Positions 45,073-54,479 of a DNA stretch of 64,000 nt are shown piece after piece. The stretch is from Pseudomonas caspiana. Its GTDB lineage: Bacteria > Pseudomonadota > Gammaproteobacteria > Pseudomonadales > Pseudomonadaceae. The stretch lies in NCBI RefSeq assembly GCF_002158995.1, contig NZ_LOHF01000002.1, positions 178,493-242,492 of the forward strand. The letters are read 5' to 3'. The notes under the pieces were generated by a model. It did no database searches, had not been told where the DNA came from, and saw only the letters and a program-made list of their open reading frames with translations. The translations under genes were made by a program, and so were the position numbers. The stretch's first letter is position 1; every line of letters starts with the position of its first letter.

Positions 45073-47493
45073 ATGAGCGACCAGCAAGCAGACTCACAAG
45101 ATTTGCCAGAAGACGTAGAAGCCGAGCTCGAAGTAACGCTGAACTCCAGCAGCACCACGCTCGCTTTGCCTGGGCAGAACCTGCCGGACAAGGTCTATAT
45201 CATCCCGATTCACAACCGCCCTTTCTTCCCGGCTCAGGTATTGCCGGTGATCGTCAATGAAGAGCCCTGGGCCGAAACCCTGGAGCTGGTCAGCAAGTCC
45301 GACCATCACTCTTTGGCGCTGTTCTTCATGGATACGCCTCCCGAGGACCCACGACACTTCAATACCGCTGCGCTACCGGAGTACGGCACGCTGGTCAAGG
45401 TGCACCACGCCAGCCGTGAAAACGGCAAACTGCAATTCGTCGCCCAGGGCCTTAGCCGGGTGCGGATCAAGACCTGGCTCAAACACCATCGCCCGCCCTA
45501 TCTGGTGGAAGTCGAATATCCGCATCAGCCCAACGAGCCGACCGACGAGGTCAAGGCTTACGGCATGGCCTTGATCAACGCCATCAAGGAGCTGCTGCCG
45601 CTCAACCCGCTGTACAGCGAAGAGTTGAAAAACTATCTCAACCGCTTCAGCCCCAACGATCCTTCGCCGCTGACTGACTTTGCCGCAGCGCTGACCTCGG
45701 CCACTGGCGTCGAGTTGCAGGAGGTCCTCGACTGCGTGCCCATGCTCAAACGCATGGAAAAAGTCTTGCCCATGCTGCGCAAGGAAGTCGAAGTAGCGCG
45801 TCTGCAAAAGGAAATCTCCGCCGAGGTGAACCGCAAGATCGGTGAGCACCAGCGCGAGTTCTTCCTCAAGGAGCAGCTCAAGGTCATCCAGCAGGAGCTG
45901 GGCCTGAGCAAAGACGACCGCAGCGCCGACATCGAGCAGTTCGAGGCCCGTCTGAAAGGCAAAACCTTGCCCGCCCAGGCCCGCAAGCGCATTGATGAAG
46001 AAATCAACAAACTCAAAGTGCTGGAAACCGGCTCTCCGGAATATGCGGTTACCCGTAATTATCTGGACTGGGCCAGCTCCGTGCCTTGGGGTGTCTTTGG
46101 CAAAGACAAACTGGATCTCAAGCACGCCCGTAAAGTGCTGGACCAGCACCATGCAGGTCTGGACGATATCAAGACGCGCATCCTCGAGTTCCTTGCGGTG
46201 GGTGCTTACAAAGGCGAGATCAGTGGTTCGATCGTCTTGCTGGTTGGCCCGCCGGGCGTTGGCAAGACCAGTGTGGGCCGCTCGATAGCCGAATCACTTG
46301 GGCGGCCGTTCTATCGCTTCAGTGTCGGCGGCATGCGCGACGAGGCGGAGATCAAGGGTCACCGCCGTACCTACATCGGCGCTCAACCGGGCAAGCTGGT
46401 GCAGGCGCTCAAGGATATGGAGGTCATGAACCCGGTCATCATGCTCGATGAAATCGACAAGATGGGCCAAAGCTTCCAGGGCGACCCGGCGTCGGCGCTG
46501 CTGGAAACCCTCGACCCGGAACAGAACGTCGAATTCCTCGATCACTATCTGGATTTGCGTCTGGATCTGTCGAAAGTGCTGTTCGTTTGCACCGCCAACA
46601 CCCTGGACTCGATTCCCGGCCCATTGCTGGACCGGATGGAAGTGATTCGCCTGTCGGGTTACATCACCGAAGAAAAAATGGCCATCGCCAAACGCCACCT
46701 GTGGCCCAAGCAACTGGAAAAGGCTGGCGTGTCCAAGGGTAGCCTGAGTATCAGCGACACGGCATTGCGCTCGATCATTGAAGGTTATGCGCGGGAAGCC
46801 GGGGTCCGGCAACTGGAGAAACAGCTGAGCAAAGTCGTGCGCAAGGCGGTGGTGAAGTTGATCGACGCGCCCAAGTCGACGATCAAGGTTGGCCCGAAAG
46901 ACCTGGAAGCCTCACTGGGTATGCCAGTCTTCCGTAACGAGCAAGTGCTGGCCGGTACCGGCGTTATCACCGGTCTCGCATGGACCAGCATGGGCGGCGC
47001 GACCCTGCCGATTGAAGCGACGCGAATTCACACACTCAACCGTGGTTTCAAACTCACGGGGCAATTGGGTGACGTGATGAAAGAGTCGGCAGAAATCGCT
47101 TACAGCTATGTCAGCTCGAACCTCAAGCAATTCGGCGGTGATCCGACCTTCTTTGACGAAGCGTTCGTGCATTTGCACGTTCCCGAAGGTGCAACGCCAA
47201 AAGACGGCCCGAGTGCGGGCGTGACCATGGCCAGCGCTCTGCTGTCCCTGGCCCGTAATCAGGCGCCGAAGAAAGGCGTGGCCATGACCGGCGAACTGAC
47301 GCTGACCGGGCATGTTCTGCCCATTGGCGGCGTTCGGGAGAAAGTTATCGCGGCGCGTCGGCAGAAAATCAATGAACTGATCCTGCCGGAGCCTAACCGG
47401 GGTAACTTCGAGGAGCTGCCGGACTATCTGAAGGAAGGGATTACCGTGCACTTCGCCAAACGCTTTGCTGATGTGGCGAAGGTGCTTTTTTAA
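45073..47493 (+). CDS. Lon-type ATP-dependent protease, second copy (AsrA-like)
   Basis: A hexameric cytosolic AAA+ serine protease that degrades damaged and regulatory proteins. It has 806 residues from ATG 45073. The N-terminal substrate domain begins at VYIIPIHNRPFFP. The ATPase has GPPGVGKT and MLDEIDKM. The protease domain has the catalytic serine in DGPSAGVTMA and lysine in REKVIAARR. The sequence and its place beside the chagasin-type inhibitor match the P. aeruginosa heat-induced protease AsrA (PA0779), not the main Lon, which sits beside clpX. A near-perfect sigma-32 promoter supports that. Confidence 0.9.
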   Translation: MSDQQADSQDLPEDVEAELEVTLNSSSTTLALPGQNLPDKVYIIPIHNRPFFPAQVLPVIVNEEPWAETLELVSKSDHHSLALFFMDTPPEDPRHFNTAALPEYGTLVKVHHASRENGKLQFVAQGLSRVRIKTWLKHHRPPYLVEVEYPHQPNEPTDEVKAYGMALINAIKELLPLNPLYSEELKNYLNRFSPNDPSPLTDFAAALTSATGVELQEVLDCVPMLKRMEKVLPMLRKEVEVARLQKEISAEVNRKIGEHQREFFLKEQLKVIQQELGLSKDDRSADIEQFEARLKGKTLPAQARKRIDEEINKLKVLETGSPEYAVTRNYLDWASSVPWGVFGKDKLDLKHARKVLDQHHAGLDDIKTRILEFLAVGAYKGEISGSIVLLVGPPGVGKTSVGRSIAESLGRPFYRFSVGGMRDEAEIKGHRRTYIGAQPGKLVQALKDMEVMNPVIMLDEIDKMGQSFQGDPASALLETLDPEQNVEFLDHYLDLRLDLSKVLFVCTANTLDSIPGPLLDRMEVIRLSGYITEEKMAIAKRHLWPKQLEKAGVSKGSLSISDTALRSIIEGYAREAGVRQLEKQLSKVVRKAVVKLIDAPKSTIKVGPKDLEASLGMPVFRNEQVLAGTGVITGLAWTSMGGATLPIEATRIHTLNRGFKLTGQLGDVMKESAEIAYSYVSSNLKQFGGDPTFFDEAFVHLHVPEGATPKDGPSAGVTMASALLSLARNQAPKKGVAMTGELTLTGHVLPIGGVREKVIAARRQKINELILPEPNRGNFEELPDYLKEGITVHFAKRFADVAKVLF

Positions 47494-47512
47494 CAGGTAA
47501 TCATTTTCTTGC

Positions 47513-47537
47513 TGGGAGCTTGGCTTGCCCGCTCCCA
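47513..47537. terminator. Palindrome after lon, possibly a decayed REP or terminator
   Basis: TGGGAGC and GCTCCCA enclose TTGGCTTGCCC. The core resembles the REP type GTGGGAGCGGGC common in pseudomonads. It starts 20 bases after the lon stop. No T run follows, so a role in ending transcription is uncertain. Confidence 0.5.
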
Positions 47538-47568
47538 CAAGAGAGATGACATCTCAAGTATTTGCGTC

Positions 47569-47658
47569 GTGGGACCGGCTTCAGCCGGGAAGACTGAATC
47601 TCTGACGGTACAAAAGCGTTGAATGTACCGGCGCCTTCCCGGCTAAAGCCGGTCCCAC
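47569..47658. repeat. REPIN, type A (third copy)
   Basis: The arms GACCGGCTTCAGCCGGGA and TTCCCGGCTAAAGCCGGTCC are facing, as at 4411, and are complete. It lies between lon and the inhibitor gene. The loop between the arms differs in sequence from the 4411 copy, as expected if only the ends are kept. Confidence 0.87.
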
Positions 47659-47741
47659 GTCGTACCGCGCGCTGTCACAAACTCGCCCCATCAATTAATC
47701 ATCGGTTATGCTCCGGTTTCGTATGAAAGACCGGAGCCACT

Positions 47742-48134
47742 ATGCCCCCTGCGCGTCTGCTAGCCCTGTTCAGCCTGTCACTGCTCGCCGCCTGTGCGCA
47801 GCACCCCAGACAAATCGTCACCCTCGAAGATCAAAGCGACTGCCCGCTGCCCCTTAAAACGGGTCAGACACTGATGCTGAGCTTGCCCAGCTCGCCCACA
47901 ACCGGTTATCGCTGGCAGATCCAGGACGCTGCGCCCTCAATCCTGCGCAGTCTCGGTCCTGAGGTTTACAACAACTCAGGCGACAAAAACATGGTTGGCA
48001 GTGCCGGGCAATCGGTGTGGCGCTATCAGGCATCAACCGCCGGAACTGGCCGCCTGCTGATGGTTTATCAACAGCCCTGGGCCCCGGAAGTGCCACCGGA
48101 ACAGACGTTCGATTGCACTATTACCGTCAACTGA
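47742..48134 (+). CDS. Chagasin/ICP-family cysteine protease inhibitor, lipoprotein
   Basis: A periplasmic or outer-membrane inhibitor of papain-like cysteine proteases, 130 residues. The signal peptide ends in LLAAC, a lipobox with Cys17. The family loops are SPTTGYRW (N-PTTGY type), VGSAGQSVW (GxG loop, altered) and YQQPW (RPW-type loop). Its closest functional parallel is the PA0778 inhibitor of P. aeruginosa, which also lies beside asrA. The altered second and third loops may reduce or change specificity. Confidence 0.83.
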   Translation: MPPARLLALFSLSLLAACAQHPRQIVTLEDQSDCPLPLKTGQTLMLSLPSSPTTGYRWQIQDAAPSILRSLGPEVYNNSGDKNMVGSAGQSVWRYQASTAGTGRLLMVYQQPWAPEVPPEQTFDCTITVN

Positions 48135-48226
48135 ACAGGTTTTGCTGTCGTTCGATGAGATGAGGTTTCAGCCGAGGCGCGGATTTGGCTAAAATGCCGC
48201 ACTTTTCAGCCCCTGCCGGAACCACC

Positions 48227-48970
48227 GTGAGCAAAGAACCCGACCGCATTTTCGCCCAGCCGCTTGCCCAGGTGCCGGACTTCGCCTTCAACGAAGATGT
48301 AGTGCGGGTGTTCCCGGACATGATCAAGCGCTCGGTGCCCGGCTACCCGACGATTGTCGAGAACCTCGGCGTACTTTCGGCGCAATTCGCCCAACCCAAC
48401 AGCGTGCTCTATGACCTGGGCAGTTCACTCGGCGCTGTCACTCAAGCCTTGCGCCGCCATGTGCGGGTCGAAGGCTGCAAAGTGATCGCGGTGGATAACT
48501 CGGCCGCCATGGTCGAGCGCTGCCGTGAATACCTGAATGCGCAGGATTCGATGTTTCAGGAGTTGCTGCCGGTACAAGTGATTGATGGCGACATTCTGGC
48601 CCTTGAGTTTCAGCCTGCTTCGGTGGTCGCACTCAACTTCACCCTGCAATTCATCGCGCCTGAAGAGCGCCTCGCATTGCTGGGCCGTATTCGCCAGGCT
48701 CTGGTGCCGGGTGGCGCGCTGATTCTGTCTGAAAAGCTGCGTTTCAATGATGAGCAGGAACACACGTTGCTCACCGATCTGCACATCGCCTTCAAGCGCG
48801 CCAACGGCTACAGCGAGCTGGAAATTGCCCAGAAGCGCAGCGCCATCGAAAACGTGATGAAACCCGACAGCCTCGAAGAACACCGCCAACGCCTGCTCGA
48901 CGCGGGCTTTTCCAAGGTGGTGCCGTGGTTCCAGTGCCTTAACTTTGCCTCGTTGATTGCCCTGCCATGA
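48227..48970 (+). CDS. cmoA: Carboxy-S-adenosyl-L-methionine synthase
   Basis: Makes carboxy-SAM from SAM and prephenate, for wobble uridine modification. It has 247 residues starting at GTG 48227 ([19 protein letters not shown], as in relatives); the ATG 42 bases earlier would add residues that relatives lack. The SAM-binding motif is [16 protein letters not shown] and the fold continues to LIALP. It overlaps cmoB by four bases (ATGA). Confidence 0.93.
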   Translation: MSKEPDRIFAQPLAQVPDFAFNEDVVRVFPDMIKRSVPGYPTIVENLGVLSAQFAQPNSVLYDLGSSLGAVTQALRRHVRVEGCKVIAVDNSAAMVERCREYLNAQDSMFQELLPVQVIDGDILALEFQPASVVALNFTLQFIAPEERLALLGRIRQALVPGGALILSEKLRFNDEQEHTLLTDLHIAFKRANGYSELEIAQKRSAIENVMKPDSLEEHRQRLLDAGFSKVVPWFQCLNFASLIALP

Positions 48971-49926
48971 TTGATCTCGCCCCACTGGTCCGCCGTCTGG
49001 CGGGCACTCCTCTGGCTGAATGGGCCAACGGCCTGCAGGCCCAACTCGACACAAAAATGGCCAAGGGTCATGGCGACCTGGAACGCTGGCAAGGCGCACT
49101 CAATGCGCTGCCGGATTTGAAACCGTCACGTGTCGAACTCAAGGACAGCTTCACCCTGGAAGTCGATTGCGACGATCAGACCAGAACACAAACCCACGCT
49201 GCGCTGATGGGGCTCTCTCCCTGGCGCAAAGGCCCGTTCGATGTTTTCGGCGTGCACATTGATACCGAGTGGCGTTCTGACTGGAAGTGGTCGCGTGTCT
49301 CGCCACATCTGGACCTCAAAGGTAAACGCGTGCTGGATGTGGGTTGTGGCAACGGTTACTACCAATGGCGCATGCTGGGTGCCGGGGCTGACAGCGTGAT
49401 CGGTGTCGATCCGAACTGGCTGTTCTTCTGCCAATTCCAGGCCATGCAGAAATACTTGCCCGAGTTACCGGCGTGGCATCTGCCGTTTGCTCTTGAAGAC
49501 TTGCCGCCCCGGCTGGAAGGCTTCGACACGGTGTTTTCCATGGGCGTTTTGTATCACCGGAAGTCGCCGATTGATCACTTGCTGGCACTCAAGGATTGCC
49601 TGGTCAAAGGTGGCGAACTGGTGTTGGAAACCATGGTGGTTGAAGGCGACGTGCACCAGGTGCTGGTCCCGGAAGACCGTTACTCGCAGATGCGCAACGT
49701 ATGGTTCCTGCCGTCGGTAGCCGCTCTGGAGCTGTGGTTACGCAGGGCAGGCTTCGTTGACGTGCGTTGCGTGGATGTCAGCGTGACGACTGTTGAGGAG
49801 CAGCGCAGCACCGAGTGGATGCGTTACCAGTCGCTGAGTGACTTCCTCGATCCGCAAGACCACAGCAAAACCGTGGAGGGCTTGCCCGCGCCGATGCGCG
49901 CAGTGATCGTGGGGCGTAAGCCGTAA
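48967..49926 (+). CDS. cmoB: tRNA U34 carboxymethyltransferase
   Basis: Transfers the carboxymethyl group from carboxy-SAM to 5-hydroxyuridine at position 34 of tRNA, forming cmo5U for wider codon reading. It has 319 residues. The family motif [19 protein letters not shown] is followed by SDWKW, the SAM motif [17 protein letters not shown] and [16 protein letters not shown]. It is coupled to cmoA by a four-base overlap. Confidence 0.95.
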   Translation: MIDLAPLVRRLAGTPLAEWANGLQAQLDTKMAKGHGDLERWQGALNALPDLKPSRVELKDSFTLEVDCDDQTRTQTHAALMGLSPWRKGPFDVFGVHIDTEWRSDWKWSRVSPHLDLKGKRVLDVGCGNGYYQWRMLGAGADSVIGVDPNWLFFCQFQAMQKYLPELPAWHLPFALEDLPPRLEGFDTVFSMGVLYHRKSPIDHLLALKDCLVKGGELVLETMVVEGDVHQVLVPEDRYSQMRNVWFLPSVAALELWLRRAGFVDVRCVDVSVTTVEEQRSTEWMRYQSLSDFLDPQDHSKTVEGLPAPMRAVIVGRKP

Positions 49927-49945
49927 GAACCCGCCGACAGGACCC

Positions 49946-49969
49946 TGTAGGAGCGCACGAGCTCCTACA
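49946..49969. terminator. Palindrome between convergent cmoB and pdxJ
   Basis: TGTAGGAGC and GCTCCTACA are separated by GCACGA. The arms match the ends of REP types B and C, so this is probably a shortened REP that may serve as a terminator for both genes. Confidence 0.6.
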
Positions 49970-49989
49970 TGTCAGGTTGTTATTCTGAC

Positions 49990-50736
49990 TCAGGCTTTAT
50001 GCGCAGCCGCCACAATCAACGCCTTCATCTCTGCCACCGCCGCCTTGAACCCCACAAACAGCGCATGCGCCACCAATGCGTGGCCGATGTTCAGTTCGTT
50101 GATGCCCTTGATCGCGGCCACGGCCTCGACGTTGTGGTAATGCAAGCCGTGACCGGCATTGACGATCAAGCCTTCGCCCAAGCCGAAAGCCACGCCATCA
50201 GCGATCCGCTTCAGTTCTTCAGCGACTTCGGTCGGCGTTTGAGCATCGGCGTAGCGGCCAGTGTGCAATTCGATGGCAGGTGCGCCTACACGCTTTGAAG
50301 CAGCGATCTGCTGCTCATCAGCATCGATGAACAACGACACTTCGCAACCCATCTTGCTCAAGCGCTCGACTGCGGCCTTGATACGGGCTTCTTGCCCCGC
50401 TACGTCGAGACCACCCTCAGTGGTCAGTTCCTGACGGGTTTCCGGTACAAGGCAAACATGAGCCGGACGAATGCGCTCGGCAAACGCCAGCATCTCTTCG
50501 GTGACGCCCATTTCGAAGTTCATGCGGGTCTGCAACACGTCCTTGAGCAGCAGTACGTCGCGCTCCTGAATGTGACGGCGGTCTTCACGCAAATGCACGG
50601 TGATGCCATCAGCACCCGCCTCTTCCGCGTCCAGCGCGGCCTTGACCGGGTCCGGATAACGCGTGCCACGGGCCTGACGCAAAGTGGCAACGTGATCGAT
50701 ATTCACGCCAAGAAGGATGCGAGTGCTGTGAGTCAC
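49990..50736 (-). CDS. pdxJ: Pyridoxine 5'-phosphate synthase
   Basis: The last step of the DXP-dependent vitamin B6 route, condensing 3-amino-2-oxopropyl phosphate with deoxyxylulose phosphate. It has 248 residues. [20 protein letters not shown] and [14 protein letters not shown] are the family motifs for substrate binding, with [11 protein letters not shown] near the C-terminus. It lies 50 bases after recO, in the rnc-era-recO-pdxJ order typical of the genus. Confidence 0.96.
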   Translation of the reverse strand: MTHSTRILLGVNIDHVATLRQARGTRYPDPVKAALDAEEAGADGITVHLREDRRHIQERDVLLLKDVLQTRMNFEMGVTEEMLAFAERIRPAHVCLVPETRQELTTEGGLDVAGQEARIKAAVERLSKMGCEVSLFIDADEQQIAASKRVGAPAIELHTGRYADAQTPTEVAEELKRIADGVAFGLGEGLIVNAGHGLHYHNVEAVAAIKGINELNIGHALVAHALFVGFKAAVAEMKALIVAAAHKA

Positions 50737-50786
50737 GGGTGTCTCCTGAAATATGATCGAAACAGGTCGGTGAGCATAAAGCCTGA

Positions 50787-51473
50787 TTAGGGCTTGCGAA
50801 ACAGTTCGCGACTAACCAATGGACGGCCGCCCAGATGCACGGCCAGCGCCTGACGCATCAACCGCTTGGCGGCGGACAAGGCGCCTGGGGCACTCCAGTC
50901 AGCCTCAGCCATGGCCAGCAGTTCAGTGCCATTGAACAAACCTGGCTGTAACAGATACACCTGCTCCAGCCCCGCATCCACTTGCAGTCGATACATGCCC
51001 TTGGCGTCCAGTGGTTCACCGTTGATGTCGACGTCCAGCGCGAAGCCGTAACCCAGTTCGTCCAGCAGACGCCATTCGAACGAGCGCAGCAATGGCTCCA
51101 ACGGCCGCCCTTGGGCGAGCGCCTGCAACGTTGCAGCATAGTGATCGAATACCGCGGGATGGGGATCTTCGGCAGGCAGCAGGCGAATCAACAGTTCGTT
51201 GAGGTAGAGCCCGCTGAATAGCGCATCACCGACCATCCAGCTGGCGACGCCGGAGCTTTCCATACGGCCGACGTTTTTCAGCTCGCCACGGCCACGGAAT
51301 TCTACTTCCAACGGGACAAACGGCCGAGCCAACGTGCCCGCCTTGCCTCGCGCACTACGCAGCACGGCACGCAACCGGCCCTGAGGCGTGAGGAAGTCCA
51401 CCAGTGCGCTGTTTTCACGGTACGCCCGGCTATGCAACACGTAAGCAGGTTGGCCGATTGGCACGCTGGTCAT
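50787..51473 (-). CDS. recO: DNA repair protein RecO
   Basis: A recombination mediator that helps RecA replace single-strand-binding protein. It has 228 residues with an N-terminal OB fold ([20 protein letters not shown]) and the RSARGK stretch, and a helical C-terminal part. The zinc cysteines found in some RecO proteins are not present, as is usual for gammaproteobacteria. It follows era after a 69-base gap with a hairpin. Confidence 0.93.
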   Translation of the reverse strand: MTSVPIGQPAYVLHSRAYRENSALVDFLTPQGRLRAVLRSARGKAGTLARPFVPLEVEFRGRGELKNVGRMESSGVASWMVGDALFSGLYLNELLIRLLPAEDPHPAVFDHYAATLQALAQGRPLEPLLRSFEWRLLDELGYGFALDVDINGEPLDAKGMYRLQVDAGLEQVYLLQPGLFNGTELLAMAEADWSAPGALSAAKRLMRQALAVHLGGRPLVSRELFRKP

Positions 51474-51504
51474 TCAGGCTGCTCTAGGAAAGCAAAGGCA
51501 CGAG

Positions 51505-51533
51505 AACGGCGCGACCAGAACAGTCGCGCCGTT
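51505..51533. repeat. Perfect hairpin between era and recO
   Basis: AACGGCGCGAC and GTCGCGCCGTT pair over 11 bases across a CAGAACA loop. No T run follows on the minus strand, so it is more likely an RNA-processing or stability element, or a weak attenuator, than a terminator. Confidence 0.7.
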
Positions 51534-51542
51534 GAATCAGGC

Positions 51543-52445
51543 TTACAGGTCGCCGTAACCCAACGAACGCAGGGCGCGTTCGTCATCGGACCAGCCACCT
51601 TTGACTTTAACCCAAAGGTTGAGCATGACCTTGGAGTCGAACAGCAGCTCCATGTCACGGCGCGCTTCGGTACCAATACGCTTGATACGCTCGCCTTTGT
51701 CACCAATGATGATTTTCTTCTGACCATCACGCTCGACGAGGATCAGCGCGTGAATATGCAGGGTTTTGCCCTGCTGCTTGAACTCTTCAATTTCCACGGT
51801 GATCTGGTACGGCAGCTCGGCACCCAACTGACGCATGATCTTCTCGCGAACCAGCTCCGCGGCCAGGAAACGGCTGCTGCGGTCTGTGATCTGGTCTTCC
51901 GGGAAGAAATGATCGTTTTCTGGCAGGTGCGAGGCAATGAGACTTTCCAGCGCGTCCAGGTTGTGCCCGTGCTGCGCGGAGATTGGCACGATTGACGCAT
52001 TCGGCAGTTGGCCTTGCAGCCACTCCAGATGCGGCATCAATTCAGCCTTGTCTTCGATACGGTCGGTCTTGTTGATCGCCAGGATCAGCGGGCCCTGTAC
52101 GTACTGAATACGCTCCAGAACCATCTGGTCTTCATCGGTCCAGCGGGTACGGTCAACCACGAAGATCACAACATCAACGTCTTTCAACGCCGCCGACGCC
52201 GTTTTGTTCATGTAGCGATTGAGCGCTTTCTCGCCATTTTTGTGCATGCCCGGAGTATCAACGTAGATGGCCTGCACAGCGCCTTCGGTCTTGATGCCCA
52301 GCATGTTGTGGCGAGTGGTCTGCGGCTTACGCGATGTGATCGCCAGCTTCTGACCGAGAATGTGGTTAAGCAGCGTGGATTTGCCCACGTTCGGGCGGCC
52401 GACGATGGCAACATAGCCACAGCGTGTTGCGATTGAATCAGTCAT
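51543..52445 (-). CDS. era: GTPase Era
   Basis: A GTPase that binds 16S rRNA and assists assembly of the small ribosomal subunit. It has 300 residues. Motifs are GRPNVGKS (P-loop), DTPGMH, NKTD and a C-terminal KH domain with [11 protein letters not shown]. The start at ATG 52445 overlaps the rnc stop by eight bases, and relatives begin at this codon, so the upstream extension is rejected. Confidence 0.96.
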   Translation of the reverse strand: MTDSIATRCGYVAIVGRPNVGKSTLLNHILGQKLAITSRKPQTTRHNMLGIKTEGAVQAIYVDTPGMHKNGEKALNRYMNKTASAALKDVDVVIFVVDRTRWTDEDQMVLERIQYVQGPLILAINKTDRIEDKAELMPHLEWLQGQLPNASIVPISAQHGHNLDALESLIASHLPENDHFFPEDQITDRSSRFLAAELVREKIMRQLGAELPYQITVEIEEFKQQGKTLHIHALILVERDGQKKIIIGDKGERIKRIGTEARRDMELLFDSKVMLNLWVKVKGGWSDDERALRSLGYGDL

Positions 52446-53127
52446 GGCCGTTCTCCACGCCAAGGGCAATGAGTGCTGCAGCCGCTGCTACCTGTTCGGC
52501 AATACGACGGCTGACACCCTGACCCCGGCTTTTTTCATTCAATAAGGTGATCTCGCATTCGACGAAGAATGTCCGGCAATGCGGTTCGCCCTGGATATCC
52601 ACCACTTCGTAACGTGGCAGTTCGCAGGCACGCGACTGCAGAAACTCCTGCAATCGGGTCTTTGGATCTTTGTTGGTGTCGACCAGCGTCAGGCTGTCGA
52701 ACTCGGTAGTCAGCCAGGCCAGCACGCGCTCGCGCGCCATCTCCATGCCTGCATCCAGATAAATCGCACCAATCAGCGCCTCAAGGGCGTCGGCCAGAAT
52801 CGACTCGCGACGGAATCCGCCGCTCTTCAATTCGCCAGACCCCAGACGCAGGTATTCACCCAGATCAAAACCGCGAGCCAGCAAGGCGAGGGTTTCACCC
52901 TTTACCAGACGCGCTCGCAGGCGCGACAACTGGCCTTCGCGGGCCTGCGGGAAGCGATCGAACAACGCTTCACCGGCGACAAAATTAAGAATGGCATCAC
53001 CGAGGAACTCCAGGCGCTCGTTATTGCGCCCAGCGAAGCTGCGGTGGGTCAGGGCCAGGACCATCAGTTCCTGATCCTTGAAGGTATAGCCGAGCTGACG
53101 CTCCAGGCGACTCAAGGAAACGCTCAC
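52438..53127 (-). CDS. rnc: Ribonuclease III
   Basis: Cuts double-stranded RNA, including the rRNA precursor. It has 229 residues: a nuclease domain with the signature [14 protein letters not shown] and the second acidic cluster [13 protein letters not shown], then a double-stranded RNA-binding domain (residues 155-225). It overlaps the DUF4845 gene by four bases upstream and era by eight downstream, so it is a tightly coupled operon. Confidence 0.96.
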   Translation of the reverse strand: MSVSLSRLERQLGYTFKDQELMVLALTHRSFAGRNNERLEFLGDAILNFVAGEALFDRFPQAREGQLSRLRARLVKGETLALLARGFDLGEYLRLGSGELKSGGFRRESILADALEALIGAIYLDAGMEMARERVLAWLTTEFDSLTLVDTNKDPKTRLQEFLQSRACELPRYEVVDIQGEPHCRTFFVECEITLLNEKSRGQGVSRRIAEQVAAAAALIALGVENGHD

Positions 53128-53501
53128 GGTTTACCCACGCTGAAGGTGTCATCGAACATCACCACCAGATCAATATTCTGGATCAGTGATTCACGTTTTT
53201 CATATTTCAAATGGGCAAGGAACCTGTTGTTCTCTACCGTCACGCTTAACGCCTTATTCAAATCCACATCCCGAATACTGTTGACCTGCATGCTCTTGCC
53301 GACATAACTGTAAAACTCGCTGACCGTACTGATTTCCAGAGCCCGGTTGCTATCAACCGCATTGATGATTTTTTTCATCTCTCTGTTATCGAGGTAGTGC
53401 GGGACCAGCTTGAAAGCCACGCTCAGTACAAATATTCCCAGCGCTATCGCCAGCAATACTCCTGTAAACGACCATCCCTTTTGCGAGCTGGCGAACGTCA
53501 T
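53124..53501 (-). CDS. DUF4845 membrane protein
   Basis: A single-pass membrane protein of 125 residues. The hydrophobic helix spans residues 10-33 ([19 protein letters not shown]), preceded by a pilin-like GWS motif, and a periplasmic domain of about 90 residues follows. It matches the DUF4845 family that always stands between lepB and rnc in Pseudomonas. Function unknown. I start at ATG 53501; the longer open frame would add a cysteine-rich segment absent from the family. Confidence 0.85.
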   Translation of the reverse strand: MTFASSQKGWSFTGVLLAIALGIFVLSVAFKLVPHYLDNREMKKIINAVDSNRALEISTVSEFYSYVGKSMQVNSIRDVDLNKALSVTVENNRFLAHLKYEKRESLIQNIDLVVMFDDTFSVGKP

Positions 53502-53615
53502 GTACGACCCCAAGGATAGCTCGTCATCGCACACGCAGATGGTTTCATCAGTCGCGGTACATTTTCGAGCAAGCCCAAATGACATACGGCGCTGTAGAAC
53601 ACAGCGCCGCATTGA

Positions 53616-54470
53616 TTACTTGATCAACCCTACTCGCGAGAAGTTAGGGAAGTGACTCAGTTTCGGCTCAGGCCAGCTCATCCACACAGCAAAAGCCTTA
53701 CCGACAATGTTCTTGTCCGGAACCATGCCCAACTCATCCTTGGGAATGTTGGGATCATCCCAGTAGCGGCTGTCGTTGGAGTTGTCGCGGTTGTCGCCCA
53801 TCATGAAGTAATGGCCCGCCGGCACAGTCCACTCACGGTCAGGCGGCGCACGATAGCGGCTCATTTCCTGGCGGATCTGATGCTCAACTTCACCCAGCTT
53901 CTCACTGTAAAGCTCAGCGCTGCCCAGCGTTCCAGGCTCGGTGCCGATCAACTGCTTGGCCACCAGCTCACCGTTGACGAACAGCTTCTTGTCACCGGTG
54001 TAGCGAATCTGGTCACCCGGCAAACCGATTACACGTTTGATGTAATTGACGCTTGGGTCGCTTGGGTAGCGAAACACCATTACATCGCCGTGTTTCGGCT
54101 CACCAATCGAAATGACCTTTTCATCAATGACTGGCAAGCGAATCCCGTAGGAAAACTTGTTCACCAGGATGAAGTCGCCGACCCGCAGCGTCGGGATCAT
54201 CGATCCTGACGGTATCTGAAAAGGCTCGACCAGAAACGAACGCAAAACCAGCACGATGAACAGTACCGGGAAGAACGATTTGCCGTATTCAACCAGCAAT
54301 GGCTCTTTGTTCAGGCGCTCGACCACCGCAACATCCGGCTGGCTGACACTGCCCTGATACATCGTGATGGCAGTCCGGCGACGAGGTGCCAGGATGACCA
54401 GATCGAGCAACGCCAGCAAACCGCAGACAAAAACAGCGATGACCAGCAACAGCGGGAAATTTAGTGACAT
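53616..54470 (-). CDS. lepB: Signal peptidase I
   Basis: Removes signal peptides from exported proteins at the outer face of the inner membrane. It has 284 residues with two N-terminal membrane helices. The catalytic serine is in IPSGSMIPTLRVGDF and the lysine in YIKRVIGLPGD. The later box is GDNRDNSNDSRYWG-like (MGDNRDNSNDSRYW). It follows lepA by nine bases. Confidence 0.96.
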   Translation of the reverse strand: MSLNFPLLLVIAVFVCGLLALLDLVILAPRRRTAITMYQGSVSQPDVAVVERLNKEPLLVEYGKSFFPVLFIVLVLRSFLVEPFQIPSGSMIPTLRVGDFILVNKFSYGIRLPVIDEKVISIGEPKHGDVMVFRYPSDPSVNYIKRVIGLPGDQIRYTGDKKLFVNGELVAKQLIGTEPGTLGSAELYSEKLGEVEHQIRQEMSRYRAPPDREWTVPAGHYFMMGDNRDNSNDSRYWDDPNIPKDELGMVPDKNIVGKAFAVWMSWPEPKLSHFPNFSRVGLIK

Positions 54471-54479
54471 AGGACCTGA

